The notes beneath the pieces were generated by a model, which ran no database searches, was not told the DNA's origin, and worked only from the letters and a program-made list of their open reading frames with translations. A DNA stretch of 64,000 nt, taken from JABDGM01 sp963733705. GTDB lineage: Bacteria; Planctomycetota; Planctomycetia; Pirellulales; Lacipirellulaceae. The stretch lies in contig CAVTEJ010000033.1 of assembly GCA_963733705.1 (NCBI GenBank), positions 21,351-85,350 of the forward strand, read 5' to 3'. Positions 44,844 to 56,396 of the stretch are shown here, one piece after another (the stretch's first letter is position 1; every line of letters begins with the position of its first letter). The translations under genes and the position numbers were made by a program.

Positions 44844-46390
44844 CTATGTGGCTCGTTCAATTCTGGCTTCGAGGTCGTTGTTGATTCGCTGCCCAATGAC
44901 GTCGGCCGCTGCTCCGGTCCAGATAAAGCAACGGCCGTAGGTGCGGGTTGAGTCCGGTGCGATTCGCTTCGTCTGACCTTCGTTCGACATTTGATGCAAC
45001 CGCTTCGAGGCAGACGCCGTGCTGAGTCGGTTCGCCAACTGCCCAGGCCGTACCAACGGGCCGCAATCGAGACTGGGATTCGAACTTGGACCGTGTGCGG
45101 ATCGTAGCAGAGCTTCGACAACTGTTCGGCGAAGTGCTGCTCAATAATCTCGGCTTCATCCAATTCGCAATTCGATTCGCCTTGCCGTTCGAGAATCACC
45201 CGTTGTGCTTCAGCCGGTTCGGGAAGTCGTTGCAAGACGTGTTGCTCCCAAGTCGCCCACCGGCGAAAACTCTTTGAGCGGGAATGGCTCGGCACGTAAG
45301 GCACCGATGATGTCGCCGATGATTTCGCTGCGGTGATCGTCGATGTAACGCCTAGTTTCCTCCCACCATGGGCCATCATTTTTGCCCTTCACAACTTTGA
45401 TGATGACACTCCGCTGTGCCATGTCAGTTGCGAGGCTCACGCCGTTCAAGGTGATGAACCACGTCAGCAGATTCGGTCGCTGCCCTTCACCGACGTATAG
45501 TTGTCGGCCACTGATCGTCGGCGAAGTGATCATAGACTCCAACTCGGCCCAACTGAGTTTGAGGCTTTTGACGTTGTCCAAAAGTGCGATGCGTTTCGTG
45601 CGCGCCGCTGGCGTCAGCATGCGGGTTTTGATTACCTCAATGTCGTCATTCGCCGAAACGTCGATGTATCCGCCGCACAAATAACCGACGACTTCCGGCA
45701 CTTTGGATTTTCCGACACCACGGCCATCGTCGCTCGTGACCACAAAGGCGGGTCGACAACCGGGCAGGCCGCCCCAGAATGCGGTCATAAACGCTGCTTG
45801 AATCAAATCTCGATCAATGGTGGTTTGCGGTCGGAATCTTTTGAGTAGTTCTCGAAGGTGCGAACCGTCGCCCGGCTTCGGAGTTTCGCCTCGATAATAA
45901 ATTCCACCAATCGGCGGCTCATGCGGCAGTAGTTCAATCGCTTCATACCGCTTCGCCGTCCGTTCCAGTTCGGCAAACAATTCAGATTGAGCAACGAAAT
46001 TGCCACCCTTCGCCCAACTCACTTCGGCAATGCCGTCGCAACCAGCCGAACAAACCAGCCGTTGTTCGACGATCAAAATAATCCAGACCGTGTTGCTGGA
46101 TCGTCGACAAACAACATGCTGTCGACTCGCCGTGGCCAATCGCTCATTCGTGCGTTGATCGTGTCGATGATGTCGCTCATCGACAGCGGCACGTTCACGG
46201 ATTTTCCGTCGTCATTGGTGGTCGTGCTGTAGTTCGAAACGATTCCTGTTGTCGTTGCGGCCGTAGCAGGTTTGCCGTTAGTGGAAGCCATCTCGGCGGC
46301 CGTCGTGACTCCGGGAACACCGCGAAGCTGCTCGAATGCGGCCCTTTTGCGGGCCTCTGGCGTCGTTTGTTTTTTTGGGGTAGGTTGCAT
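44844..46390 (-). CDS. Primase/helicase-like P-loop protein of the element, several apparent frameshifts
   Basis: Four frames join into a protein of about 515 residues. The first, from ATG 46390 with AGAGG upstream, covers a polar N terminus to MLFVDDPATR. The second gives LDYFDRRTTAGLFGWLRRH, the third VSWAKGGNFVAQSELFAEL, PHEPPIGGIYYRG and the P-loop DDGRGVGKS with IALLDNVKS as Walker B, and the last FSRWATWEQHVLQRLPEP through LVRPGQLANRLSTASASKRL to the stop. Extra single bases near 46088, 46026 and 45261 and one missing base near 45058-45060 explain all joins; total length (3n+2) agrees. Such proteins start replication of phages and satellites. At the protein level the motifs are intact. 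Confidence 0.75.
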
Positions 46391-46468
46391 TTAACCTCTG
46401 TCCTTCGGCCGCAAGCGGTGGCACGCTGCGGCCTTTTTTGTTAGACGCAAACGGCGTAGTGAAAATTC

Positions 46469-46711
46469 CTAAACGCCAAGTTTGTCCAGAGCCGCTTCGG
46501 CCGCATGATGGCCTTCGCCGGGTGCCGACTGACTGCTCACGGCCGCGATGAATTCTTCGACCCACTTTTCGCTCGTTAAGCGCTTGCCGCCGAAGCGAAC
46601 GCTGCGTAATCTGATGCCACCGCACCCGGTGGTCATCCAGCGGACGACAGTATTTCGATGAGGGCGCGCGGGCAGAACGGCCGCAGCTTGGGCGATAGTG
46701 AGATAGGGCAT
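46469..46711 (-). CDS. DUF1580-like DNA-binding protein, excisionase candidate
   Basis: From ATG 46711 the 80-residue product has a MerR/AlpA-like helix-turn-helix: LTIAQAAAVLPARPHRNTVV with RWMTTGCGGIRLRSVRFGGK, then LTSEKWVEEFIAAVS. This pattern matches DUF1580 proteins, which are characteristic of planctomycetes and are often found next to integrases. It likely binds the element's own DNA for excision or replication control. It lies just upstream of the primase-like gene. Confidence 0.75.
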   Translation of the reverse strand: MPYLTIAQAAAVLPARPHRNTVVRWMTTGCGGIRLRSVRFGGKRLTSEKWVEEFIAAVSSQSAPGEGHHAAEAALDKLGV

Positions 46712-47046
46712 TGGTGGCTCGTTTCGAGTCCACACCACACCAAAAGATAATGCGGCGCGGACGTAGAGAGAGATTTGTTCGCTAGAACAATCACTCGCCA
46801 CGTCGCCGCCGCACTGAAGCGATGCGATTCAAGGCTGGGAGCCGAGTCGCAAGACGATCGTTGCAGGCACCGCTCCCTGGGATTCCACGGCGACAAGCCG
46901 TCTTTATTCAGGCCCCGTGCACCTCATCCTGGGCAGGCGAATGGCCTTACTAATGTCTGGAAGCGTTAAGTCGGTGCCCGAACATCCCGTGCGGCCCGCA
47001 CCAACTCTGCCAATAACGTACGGTTTAACACTATCAACGACAGAAG

Positions 47047-48147
47047 TCAACCAATTTTTAGGGCGACTTCCACAGACTTTTGCTGGTTGCCTAGCGCGTA
47101 AACCTGAGTCACGTCCGCCCGGCTATGTCCAAGCGTCATCTGGGCATGTTCCAAACTGAACTCCTGCCGAATCTGCGTTGCGGCCGAGTGCCGCAGCTGA
47201 TGCGGATGCCAGCGATGTTGCTTTCGCCACTCGGCAACTTTAGCCGCGTTGCCCTTCAGCTCTTTTGGAACAGGATACGCCCGGTCGCATGCGCGGTTGA
47301 TAGCCCGTCGGAAGCTGGCCGTCGAGTAGGGAAAGCACCGCTCGGCGAACAGGTATTTACTCAACACGGTTTGAGCCTTCGGGCCGATGGCAATAATCCG
47401 CTTCTTGCCACGCTTCAGATTCTTGTGCCGTGGCGGTTTGAAAAACCAGACCGGCCCACTGCGGTCGAGATACTTGTCGGACAACTGGATTAGCTCGCCG
47501 GGCCGCATGCCGGTGAGACGTTGAACGCGAACCATATCCGCCACGATCGGTCGCAGCTGCAATAGCGTCGCCTCTACCACGTCATCGGACACGGGCAGAA
47601 CTTCGGGCGTCTCTCGTACGCCGAACTCGCCGGCACTCAGGCCCGGCACCGCGTCCAGTGCGTGTCGAGCACCGCATGGAAGTATTTCCTCTGTGACACC
47701 CCAGCCGATTAACCGCTTGATTCGCTGGGTTTGGTCGCGAATGTAACTACGGGACCAGCCCGCCTCGATCATCGCCAGCCGCATGACTTGATACGCTTTC
47801 GGGCCGAACGTTTTCGCCAGCGTATCGCCGTGCGTCTGCCTCAGGATTCGAAACGCATTCCGGCAGTGCACTACCTCTAACGCCCGCTCGCCGCCGTGCT
47901 TGCGAATGAGATAGTTGAGGTAGCTCACCATCAGCATCGCGATCGTCGGCTCAACTGGTGCAACGACGGCCGGCTTATCCGGCTTCACAACGCCGTTGAC
48001 AACTTCGGCGTATCGCTTGTAGCTCTCTGGCGAACCGTGCGTGCCGAGTAGGATTCGCTTACCGTCGATCTTGACGTAAGCACGGTCAGCACGGCCGTTT
48101 TCTTTTTGGCGACAGTAGCGCGGACCACGGGTGAGGACGGTGGGCAT
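47047..48147 (-). CDS. Tyrosine recombinase / integrase of the element
   Basis: The 366-residue product has an N-terminal DNA-binding part (RADRAYVKIDGKRILLGTHG, then YLNYLIRKHG), and a C-terminal catalytic domain with Arg215 in LTGMRPGELI, His316/Arg319 in HPHQLRHSAAT, His341 in LGHS and Tyr350 in VTQVYAL, the full R-H-x-x-R-H-Y set. The length is typical. It starts 125 bases from the tRNA and reads away from it, the usual orientation for an integrase that uses a tRNA attachment site. It likely catalyses both integration and, with the small DNA-binding protein, excision. Confidence 0.93.
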   Translation of the reverse strand: MPTVLTRGPRYCRQKENGRADRAYVKIDGKRILLGTHGSPESYKRYAEVVNGVVKPDKPAVVAPVEPTIAMLMVSYLNYLIRKHGGERALEVVHCRNAFRILRQTHGDTLAKTFGPKAYQVMRLAMIEAGWSRSYIRDQTQRIKRLIGWGVTEEILPCGARHALDAVPGLSAGEFGVRETPEVLPVSDDVVEATLLQLRPIVADMVRVQRLTGMRPGELIQLSDKYLDRSGPVWFFKPPRHKNLKRGKKRIIAIGPKAQTVLSKYLFAERCFPYSTASFRRAINRACDRAYPVPKELKGNAAKVAEWRKQHRWHPHQLRHSAATQIRQEFSLEHAQMTLGHSRADVTQVYALGNQQKSVEVALKIG

Positions 48148-48167
48148 GGCAACTCCAATCGAGGTTT

Positions 48168-48188
48168 TGGGTACCTTTTTTGGGTACC
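48168..48188. promoter_or_regulatory. Candidate arm-type sites at the right end (TGGGTACC x2)
   Basis: TGGGTACC occurs at 48168-48175 and 48181-48188 between the integrase start and the tRNA end. The spacing is 13 bases. The shared TGGGTA core also appears at the left end. Confidence 0.35.
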
Positions 48189-48271
48189 TTGGCTTGAAAA
48201 CCTGAAAGCAGCTGCACTACCGACCATCGGTAGGTCGCCTCGAAGGGCTAATCAGCAAAAGACTTAGAACG

Positions 48272-48317
48272 AGTGGAGCGGAAGGGAGTCGAACCCTCGA
48301 CCTCTGCATTGCGAACG
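48272..48317 (-). repeat. attR: intact 3' half of tRNA-Ala (core repeat)
   Basis: The 46 bases are identical to attL at 39850-39895 and lie inside the intact tRNA, showing that the element restored the tRNA on integration. Confidence 0.92.
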
Positions 48318-48346
48318 CAGCGCTCTCCCAACTGAGCTACCGCCCC
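48274..48346 (-). tRNA. tRNA-Ala (anticodon CGC)
   Basis: The 73-base gene has acceptor strands GGGGCGG and CCGCTCC with the G3:U70 wobble pair that specifies alanine, a D-arm with AGCTCAGTTGGGAGAGC, an anticodon stem around TTCGCAA (anticodon CGC), and a T-arm with GGGTTCGACTCCC. The discriminator is A; CCA is not encoded. Confidence 0.95.
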
Positions 48347-48426
48347 GTGAAGCGGTTGTAACGCCGCTTCGGGATTGAGCATCGTATTCTAAAGAGGCCC
48401 GTGTAGCCTGTCTAGCTTTCGAGCAA

Positions 48427-48517
48427 GGATGCAGGATTCGGAATGCACGGGGCAAGGAAGTAGGACGAGTTTGTGCGAGGCTTCTTCCCTGTATCCCCGC
48501 ATCCTGCATCTGCATCC
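48427..48517. repeat. Inverted pair of a dispersed repeat (REPIN-like)
   Basis: The left arm begins GGATGCAGGATTCGGAATGC (48427-48460) and the right arm is its imperfect reverse complement (48481-48517). The pair can form a long hairpin. It sits between tRNA-Ala and nrdR, three bases from the nrdR stop. Confidence 0.6.
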
Positions 48518-48519
48518 TC

Positions 48520-48990
48520 TCACTTCGGCGCTTTCGGGCCATCGCTCAGCATCGGCCGCAGCTCTTCGAAGAAATCGTACGCATCGTTGAATTGCCGATA
48601 CACGCTCGCGAACCGCACGAAGGCGACCGCATCCAGATCGCGGAGATGCCGCATCACGATTTCGCCCAACTCGCGGCTTTCCACTTCGCTGTCGAATCGC
48701 TGATAAATGTCGTTTTCGATTGCGAGCGTCGTGGCTTCAATTTGCCGCGTCGTGATCGGCCGCTTCCAGCAGGCCCGTTCAAGGCCGCGCTTGATTTTCT
48801 CACGCTCGAACGGCACTCGCGAGCCATCCTTCTTGATGACTTTGATCGTCGTCTCTTCGGTACGCTCGTACGTCGTGAAGCGCCGGCTGCAGCTCACGCA
48901 TTGGCGCCGCCGACGAATCGCCAAGCCGTCTTGGCTCGATCGAGAGTCGATCACGCGATCGTTATCCATGCGGCAGAAGGGGCATTTCAT
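48520..48990 (-). CDS. nrdR: Transcriptional repressor NrdR
   Basis: NrdR represses ribonucleotide reductase genes in response to ATP/dATP. The 156-residue product from ATG 48990 starts MKCPFCRMDNDRVIDSR with the first zinc cysteines, then RRRRQCVSCSRRFTTYER with the second pair, then the ATP-cone (VIKKDGSRVPFEREKIKRGL, IYQRFDSEVESRELGEIVMRH). Length is standard. The open frame runs to 49098, but that extension is unsupported. It is next to the attachment tRNA and opposite to truB. Confidence 0.95.
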   Translation of the reverse strand: MKCPFCRMDNDRVIDSRSSQDGLAIRRRRQCVSCSRRFTTYERTEETTIKVIKKDGSRVPFEREKIKRGLERACWKRPITTRQIEATTLAIENDIYQRFDSEVESRELGEIVMRHLRDLDAVAFVRFASVYRQFNDAYDFFEELRPMLSDGPKAPK

Positions 48991-49109
48991 ATCCGCTTTA
49001 CTATACCCTCCCGCACGGCGACGCATAGAAGCCGAAAATAGTGAGGCGCTAATCCAGTAATTCCGGCCTGTTTGCAGAGTTCGGCTCGCGGCCCACAATA
49101 GACATCACC

Positions 49110-50001
49110 ATGCAGCCATTCGGAATTACTGAACGTCAACAAACCCAGCGGGCTCACTTCGCGCGACGTGGTCGACCACGTTGAGCGTTTGGTGCGGCCA
49201 GCAAAGGCTGGCCACGCCGGAACGCTCGATCCGCTAGCATCCGGCGTCTTGGTAGTTTGCGTGGGGCAGGCAACTCGCCTGATTCAGTACGTCCAGCGGA
49301 TGCCGAAGACATATCAAGCCACTTTCCTGCTCGGCAAACGCAGCGCGACGGACGACATCGAAGTTCCACTCGAAGATGTGCCAAGCGCGATCGCCCCGAC
49401 ATTGGCCGAACTCAAGGCCGCGTTGTTGGAATTCGTCGGCGATATTGCGCAGCGGCCGCCAGCCCACTCCGCGGTAAAGGTGGCCGGTCGCCGCGCGTAC
49501 GATCTCGCCCGCCGAGGGATCAGCGTCGAACTACAATCGCGCATCGTCACGATTCACCGGCTGACACTGCGACGTTACGAGTACCCAGAACTCTCGCTCG
49601 AAGTTAAATGCGGGAGCGGCACCTACATTCGCTCGCTCGGCCGCGATCTGGGCGAAACGCTCGGCACCGGCGCGGTTATGACGGCCCTCGAACGCACGGC
49701 GATAGGAGGCTTCCGGATTGGAGAGGCGGCCACATTAGAAGGGATCACCCCGCAATCTCTCACCCAACAGCTAAAGCCTGCGATGACGGCTCTGGCTGAA
49801 ATCCCGCAAGTCACACTTTCCGAGGCTCAACTGATCGAGGTTCGCAATGGTCGGCCAATTCTGAAGGCCTGGCTCAATGGTAGCGAACGCCTGATTGATT
49901 CTGCCTCGGAAGTGGTCGCCGTCGATGCTGCGGGGAATCTTGCCGCAATCCTCTTCGAGAAGAACCCTGACGAACTCTGGCCGCGAATGAACTTCAAATA
50001 A
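49110..50001 (+). CDS. truB: tRNA pseudouridine(55) synthase TruB, apparent frameshift at the start
   Basis: TruB makes pseudouridine 55 in tRNAs. The main frame begins LNVNKPSGLTSRDVVDHVER and contains GHAGTLDPLASGVLVVCVG with the catalytic Asp, KTYQATFLLGKRSATDD, HSAVKVAGRRAYDLAR and GTYIRSLGRDLG. No start codon precedes this frame before a stop, but MQPFGI from ATG 49110 in the other frame fits the family beginning. One extra base near 49125-49129 would join them (total length 3n+1). The joined product is 297 residues, normal for TruB. Confidence 0.92.
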
Positions 50002-50414
50002 TCTGATCGACGATAACCTGCACCGTTTATACGGTCCGTATCGTCGCGCTCCCTCGATTTCCGCACCGCCAGCCAGCTTTTTGCCAATGGCTCCTGTCGA
50101 TCCTTCGGGTGGCGACGGAGATACTTGAGGTAAGCCTCGCGTAAAGCATGACGCCGCAACAACCTAATGTGGCCGTGCTAGCAGTTTTGGCCGAAGACTA
50201 AGGATGTGTGGCCGAAGTCGCCGACAGGGCACGCCCATTTAGCCGCCGGTCAATGACCGGTGTCGATGATGCCCCACCATCGTCGAATTCACCACACCCG
50301 TTCGATACGGATAGCTCGTCGGGCATGGACGTGCCCAAGTAATCGCACTTGCACCAACGAAGTTTGGCCCGCAGCCAATCGCTCGTCTCGCGGCCACTTC
50401 GCTCGACGTCCACA
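50002..50414. other. Intergenic region between truB and ftsK
   Basis: About 410 bases. No supported gene, terminator or RNA. It must carry the ftsK promoter; I cannot place it. Confidence 0.4.
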
Positions 50415-53246
<2,832 letters not shown>

Positions 53247-53260
53247 ACCCAGCAACTATA

Positions 53261-53285
53261 CCCGGCCGGATTCAGCCGGGTTTTT
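53261..53285 (+). terminator. Rho-independent terminator of ftsK
   Basis: CCCGGC pairs with GCCGGG around an eight-base loop and is followed by TTTTT. Confidence 0.8.
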
Positions 53286-53434
53286 GCTTCTCAACCACTA
53301 AATACGGGGTGCTATGACATCTGCTGGCACCCGCGGCACGCTTATTGCTTCTCCCTCTCTACGGCCGCCCTCCCGTAAACTAAACTTGTGTACGGACGCG
53401 GACCACGCGTTTGCGCACGAGAAGAGAGGTTTCA

Positions 53435-54215
53435 ATGGCCACCAGCAAGAAACAATTTGCAATTGCCACGGCATTAAGCGTCGTCGCGACATTCGTAATC
53501 CTGCTGACCGCGACCCGGGCAGAACAGTCCGTCTTAGTCGGCAAGCCAGCCACTACCGCGAGCGAGCCGGCAACGGGACCAGTCCTCCCGCCTCCACAGA
53601 ATCCGAACGACCAAACGGCAACTGGCCAACGCAGCACCGTCGAGCTCCCGCCGCCATCGGAAAGTGCGCCCGACGCAAGAAGCGCTTCCTACGCCCCCGC
53701 AGCGACCGCTGCTCCTTCCGCAAACCAATCAACAGTCGTCAACTCGCCCCGCGACCAAGCAGTCGTTTATGCGACCTGCCGAACCGCGCTCACCGGGTCG
53801 CGGCAAACTCGTCGGCGAAGAACCGATGCCGATGCCCTCCGATGCGTCGCCATCCGCAACGCCAACGCTCCCGCCTCCCGGCGACGACGTGGCTCCGCAA
53901 TCCTCACCGCTGCCTAGCGGCGTTGAAGTGAAGCCCACGCCGCGGATCGATTATGATACTCACCACGACGCCCGCAAAATGCTTCGCAGCGGACAAATCC
54001 GCATCGTCGTCCTCACGCAAGATCCGGCGGCAGGTTGCTATTATCAGATTCCGCTAACTGTTCCCGCCTGCTGCGTCGGCGAACCAAGTGTTTCCGGCGG
54101 CCGCGGCCTGCTTGGCCGTGGCATTGTGGCCTACGAATGGCCGTGCGGTTTCAAAGCCAAAATCAAGTTCCGCCACATCTTGGGCGACGTCAAAGTCGAC
54201 TACGAAGTGGACTGA
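53435..54215 (+). CDS. Secreted protein, unknown function, apparent frameshift
   Basis: The first frame (ATG 53435, AGAGAGGT upstream) gives a signal peptide (FAIATALSVVATFVILLTATRA) and a proline/alanine/serine-rich part. The second frame continues from a similar linker, RPAEPRSPGRGKLVGEEPMP, into a folded part where RIDYDTHHDARKMLRSGQ is followed by IRIVVLTQDPAAGCYYQIPL, and a beta-rich end. One extra base between about 53665 and 53760 would join them; total length is 3n+1. The joined protein is about 260 residues. The family is unknown. A short hairpin terminator follows. Confidence 0.65.
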
Positions 54216-54246
54216 GCCACAAACGCCAACCACAGCCCCTTATATA

Positions 54247-54270
54247 GCCCAGCCATCTTGGCTGGGCTTT
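54247..54270 (+). terminator. Hairpin terminator
   Basis: GCCCAGCC and GGCTGGGC form an eight-base-pair stem with a five-base loop and a weak T-tract (TTT). Confidence 0.65.
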
Positions 54271-54315
54271 CTCGTTTACCGCGGCACGCAATTTCGTGTG
54301 TGGTAGGATGGCGGC

Positions 54316-54717
54316 ATGCTGGACTACGAGTCATCCATTGAACATTTCCGAGCTCTTGGTGCACACGTCTCTCACCGAAAGATTGATGGTAAACCAGTCG
54401 TCGGAATTCAGATGGCGAATCGGTCAGTCACTGACGATGACTTACGGCACCTTTATACATTTCGAGAAACGATAGATGTGGTGGGGCTCGAAGGAACAAA
54501 AATAACCGACGCCGGTTTGCAGCACTTACTCGATTTGCCTCTCCTGGATAATGTCGACCTCGCGAATACTGATATCAGTGATTCTGGGCTCGAAATTCTT
54601 TTACAGATCAAAACGCTGAAGTGGGTTCATCTTGAAGGAACGTGCGTGACTTCGGCCGCTGTCGCTCGACTTCAATCTGCGATACCCGAATGTGAAATAG
54701 TTTGGGACGAAGATTAG
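54316..54717 (+). CDS. Leucine-rich-repeat protein, small
   Basis: The 133-residue product consists of short leucine-rich repeats after a polar N terminus: VTDDDLRHLYTF, TKITDAGLQHLLDLPLLDNV, TDISDSGLEILLQIKTLKWV and TCVTSAAVARL. The pattern T-x-I-x-D-x-G-L-x-x-L is the cysteine-containing LRR type common in planctomycetes. It likely binds proteins. It is monocistronic, with a terminator about 160 bases downstream. Confidence 0.8.
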   Translation: MLDYESSIEHFRALGAHVSHRKIDGKPVVGIQMANRSVTDDDLRHLYTFRETIDVVGLEGTKITDAGLQHLLDLPLLDNVDLANTDISDSGLEILLQIKTLKWVHLEGTCVTSAAVARLQSAIPECEIVWDED

Positions 54718-54875
54718 TATTCGCTGCGATTTGGCAAAACGTTTTGTGATCTCGCGATCGAGCCGCATCGCGCGACTCAGCCTTTGCCAGTTGGATCACC
54801 GGCGAAGCTTTCACCGTCGCCGGCGGCGTCCGCTGAGCGATCTTGCAACGCACACGCTAAACACAATTTCACTCG

Positions 54876-54908
54876 ATAGCCGGAGGGACGCTTCCCTCCG
54901 GCTATTTT
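54876..54908 (+). terminator. Hairpin terminator after the LRR gene
   Basis: ATAGCCGGAGGG pairs with CCCTCCGGCTAT around a short loop and is followed by TTTT on the plus strand. It is 160 bases from the LRR stop. It also separates the gene from the convergent PEP-CTERM gene. Confidence 0.7.
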
Positions 54909-54929
54909 CTCTTCACAGTGATATGCCCG

Positions 54930-56015
54930 CTATTTAATCCGTCGCCGCACGCCACCCAACACGCCTACCGCCAGCATCAACAATGCTCCCGCCGAAGGCT
55001 CCGGCACTAAATTGAATCCGACCGGCGGATCGAATAGGCAGCCCTGTTTTGAGCCGATCTCGATGATCGACGGATCATTGTTCGTTACGCCGTTGTCCCA
55101 ATGCGTCCCGAACAGGGCAGAGCCATTTATGCCGTTGTTGAAGAACTGAGTCGCATAGAACTTGCACGGCCCGGTGCATGCAATGTCACCGTACGATCCG
55201 CCCGAAGCGATAACTTGAACATTGGTTGGCGCCGCTGAATAGCCACTTCCGAAATCGTAACGCGTGATCGTCCCTTTGTTGTCATTGCTGTACAGCGACG
55301 GTGGCGAACTCGTCGTTGCAAAGGCCAGACCATCCGGGAAGTTCGAGGTCGGTATGGTTTGGATGACGCTGCCCGAGCTATTGAGCAACACGATGTTGTT
55401 GAGACCTTGCCCGGCAAGTGCAATGAGACCCGTGAGGCTTGTTTCAATGTCGTCGATCAGCCCAGGTGATGTGTAGACAAGCGAATCGCTGTTTCCCGAC
55501 GGATTGTAGATGTGAATGTCGGTGCTCCCGCCGCCCGCCGCATACACCACATTGCCGTTCGGCAGCGTGTTGACGCCGTAGCCCGGGCCGTTAAACGTCG
55601 TCACGGTAACCGCCGGCAGCGCCCAGTTGTTGGGATCGACTCGCTGCAGACCGGACTGCGTCGGGAGATACAACAGCCCGTTGGTCGCCCGCGCAAGATT
55701 ATTGCCGGCAGCCAAGTTGGTGATCGTGTGCGTAACGTTTACGCCGTGGACATTCGTTCCTTGGTAGACCGCGTTTTGCGTCGCGTTGTATTCCAGAATG
55801 TCCGGCACATTGCCTTTGCGAGCGAGTAGTTCGCCAGTTGAAGTCCACGCCCCCGGCAGGCCAACGTTCGGCCCAGCGTAGATTTGCTGCGTATACGCCG
55901 GATCGAGAATACTGAATTGAGCGGCCGTCGCCGGACCGACGAGTGAGAAACACGAAACAGCAGCGACGCAAAAAGATTTCAGATGCGACTGGTTTGGAGT
56001 TCGATTGATTTTCAT
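54930..56015 (-). CDS. PEP-CTERM protein, beta-propeller-like
   Basis: The 361-residue product has a signal peptide (SFCVAAVSCFSLVGPATAA), then a body of repeating strands with NGLLYLPTQSGLQRVDPNN, GYGVNTLPNGNVVYAAGG and GTITRYDFGSGY, a propeller-like pattern, and ends with the sorting signal PEPSAGALLMLAVGVLGG and RRR. It would be exported and processed by an exosortase. Repeats are irregular, and no active site is seen. It is the second PEP-CTERM gene of the window. Confidence 0.87.
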   Translation of the reverse strand: MKINRTPNQSHLKSFCVAAVSCFSLVGPATAAQFSILDPAYTQQIYAGPNVGLPGAWTSTGELLARKGNVPDILEYNATQNAVYQGTNVHGVNVTHTITNLAAGNNLARATNGLLYLPTQSGLQRVDPNNWALPAVTVTTFNGPGYGVNTLPNGNVVYAAGGGSTDIHIYNPSGNSDSLVYTSPGLIDDIETSLTGLIALAGQGLNNIVLLNSSGSVIQTIPTSNFPDGLAFATTSSPPSLYSNDNKGTITRYDFGSGYSAAPTNVQVIASGGSYGDIACTGPCKFYATQFFNNGINGSALFGTHWDNGVTNNDPSIIEIGSKQGCLFDPPVGFNLVPEPSAGALLMLAVGVLGGVRRRIK

Positions 56016-56396
56016 GAGCCTATCTTTCTAAATAATCTGTTGAGTTCGGTCTGATTGCGCACCGCCGATGAGCACGTGCGCTACGAAATTGGTCGCGCAA
56101 TCTCAGAGGAGCACGGTTGACGGAAAGAAAGCTCGGTCGGAGAAAGCAAAACCGCGAATTAAGTCTGAATCACGCGGAAGACCGAGCAAAACTGAGAGAA
56201 ATGGTTGCTAAATGCTGCCAAAGGAGGCGTCGAACTCGAACGCCATGAACGATCTGCGTACTAACCTAACTGTTTGAATTGAGCGATGCAAGCTTTTTTT
56301 CAACGAATTGCCGAAAAGACTGCAACGTGATTGCCGGCCCCTGATTCGGGAACGTCACGGCTCGTTTCAGGTAAATTGAGCCACGCTCTTCCTGAA
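56016..56396. other. Intergenic region
   Basis: About 380 bases between two leftward genes, holding the PEP-CTERM promoter. I see no RNA or hairpin. Locally A/T-rich near 56030 and 56290. Confidence 0.35.

Larger units (their letters stand above)
39850..48317 (-). mobile_element. Integrated element in tRNA-Ala(CGC), capsid-encoding satellite or minimal prophage
   Basis: The element is bounded by an exact 46-bp direct repeat: the 3' half of tRNA-Ala at the left (39850-39895) and the same bases within the intact tRNA at the right (48272-48317). All genes I can support are on the minus strand. In order from the tRNA they are integrase, DUF1580-like DNA-binding protein, primase/helicase-like protein, a small protein, a 95-aa protein, zinc ribbon, 83-aa protein, protease-capsid fusion, cold-shock protein, 85-aa protein, and a helical protein. 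It has no portal, large terminase or tail gene, and no obvious cargo. It is about 8.4 kb. Two genes look frameshifted, so it may be inactive or the sequence may have errors. Confidence 0.9.
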
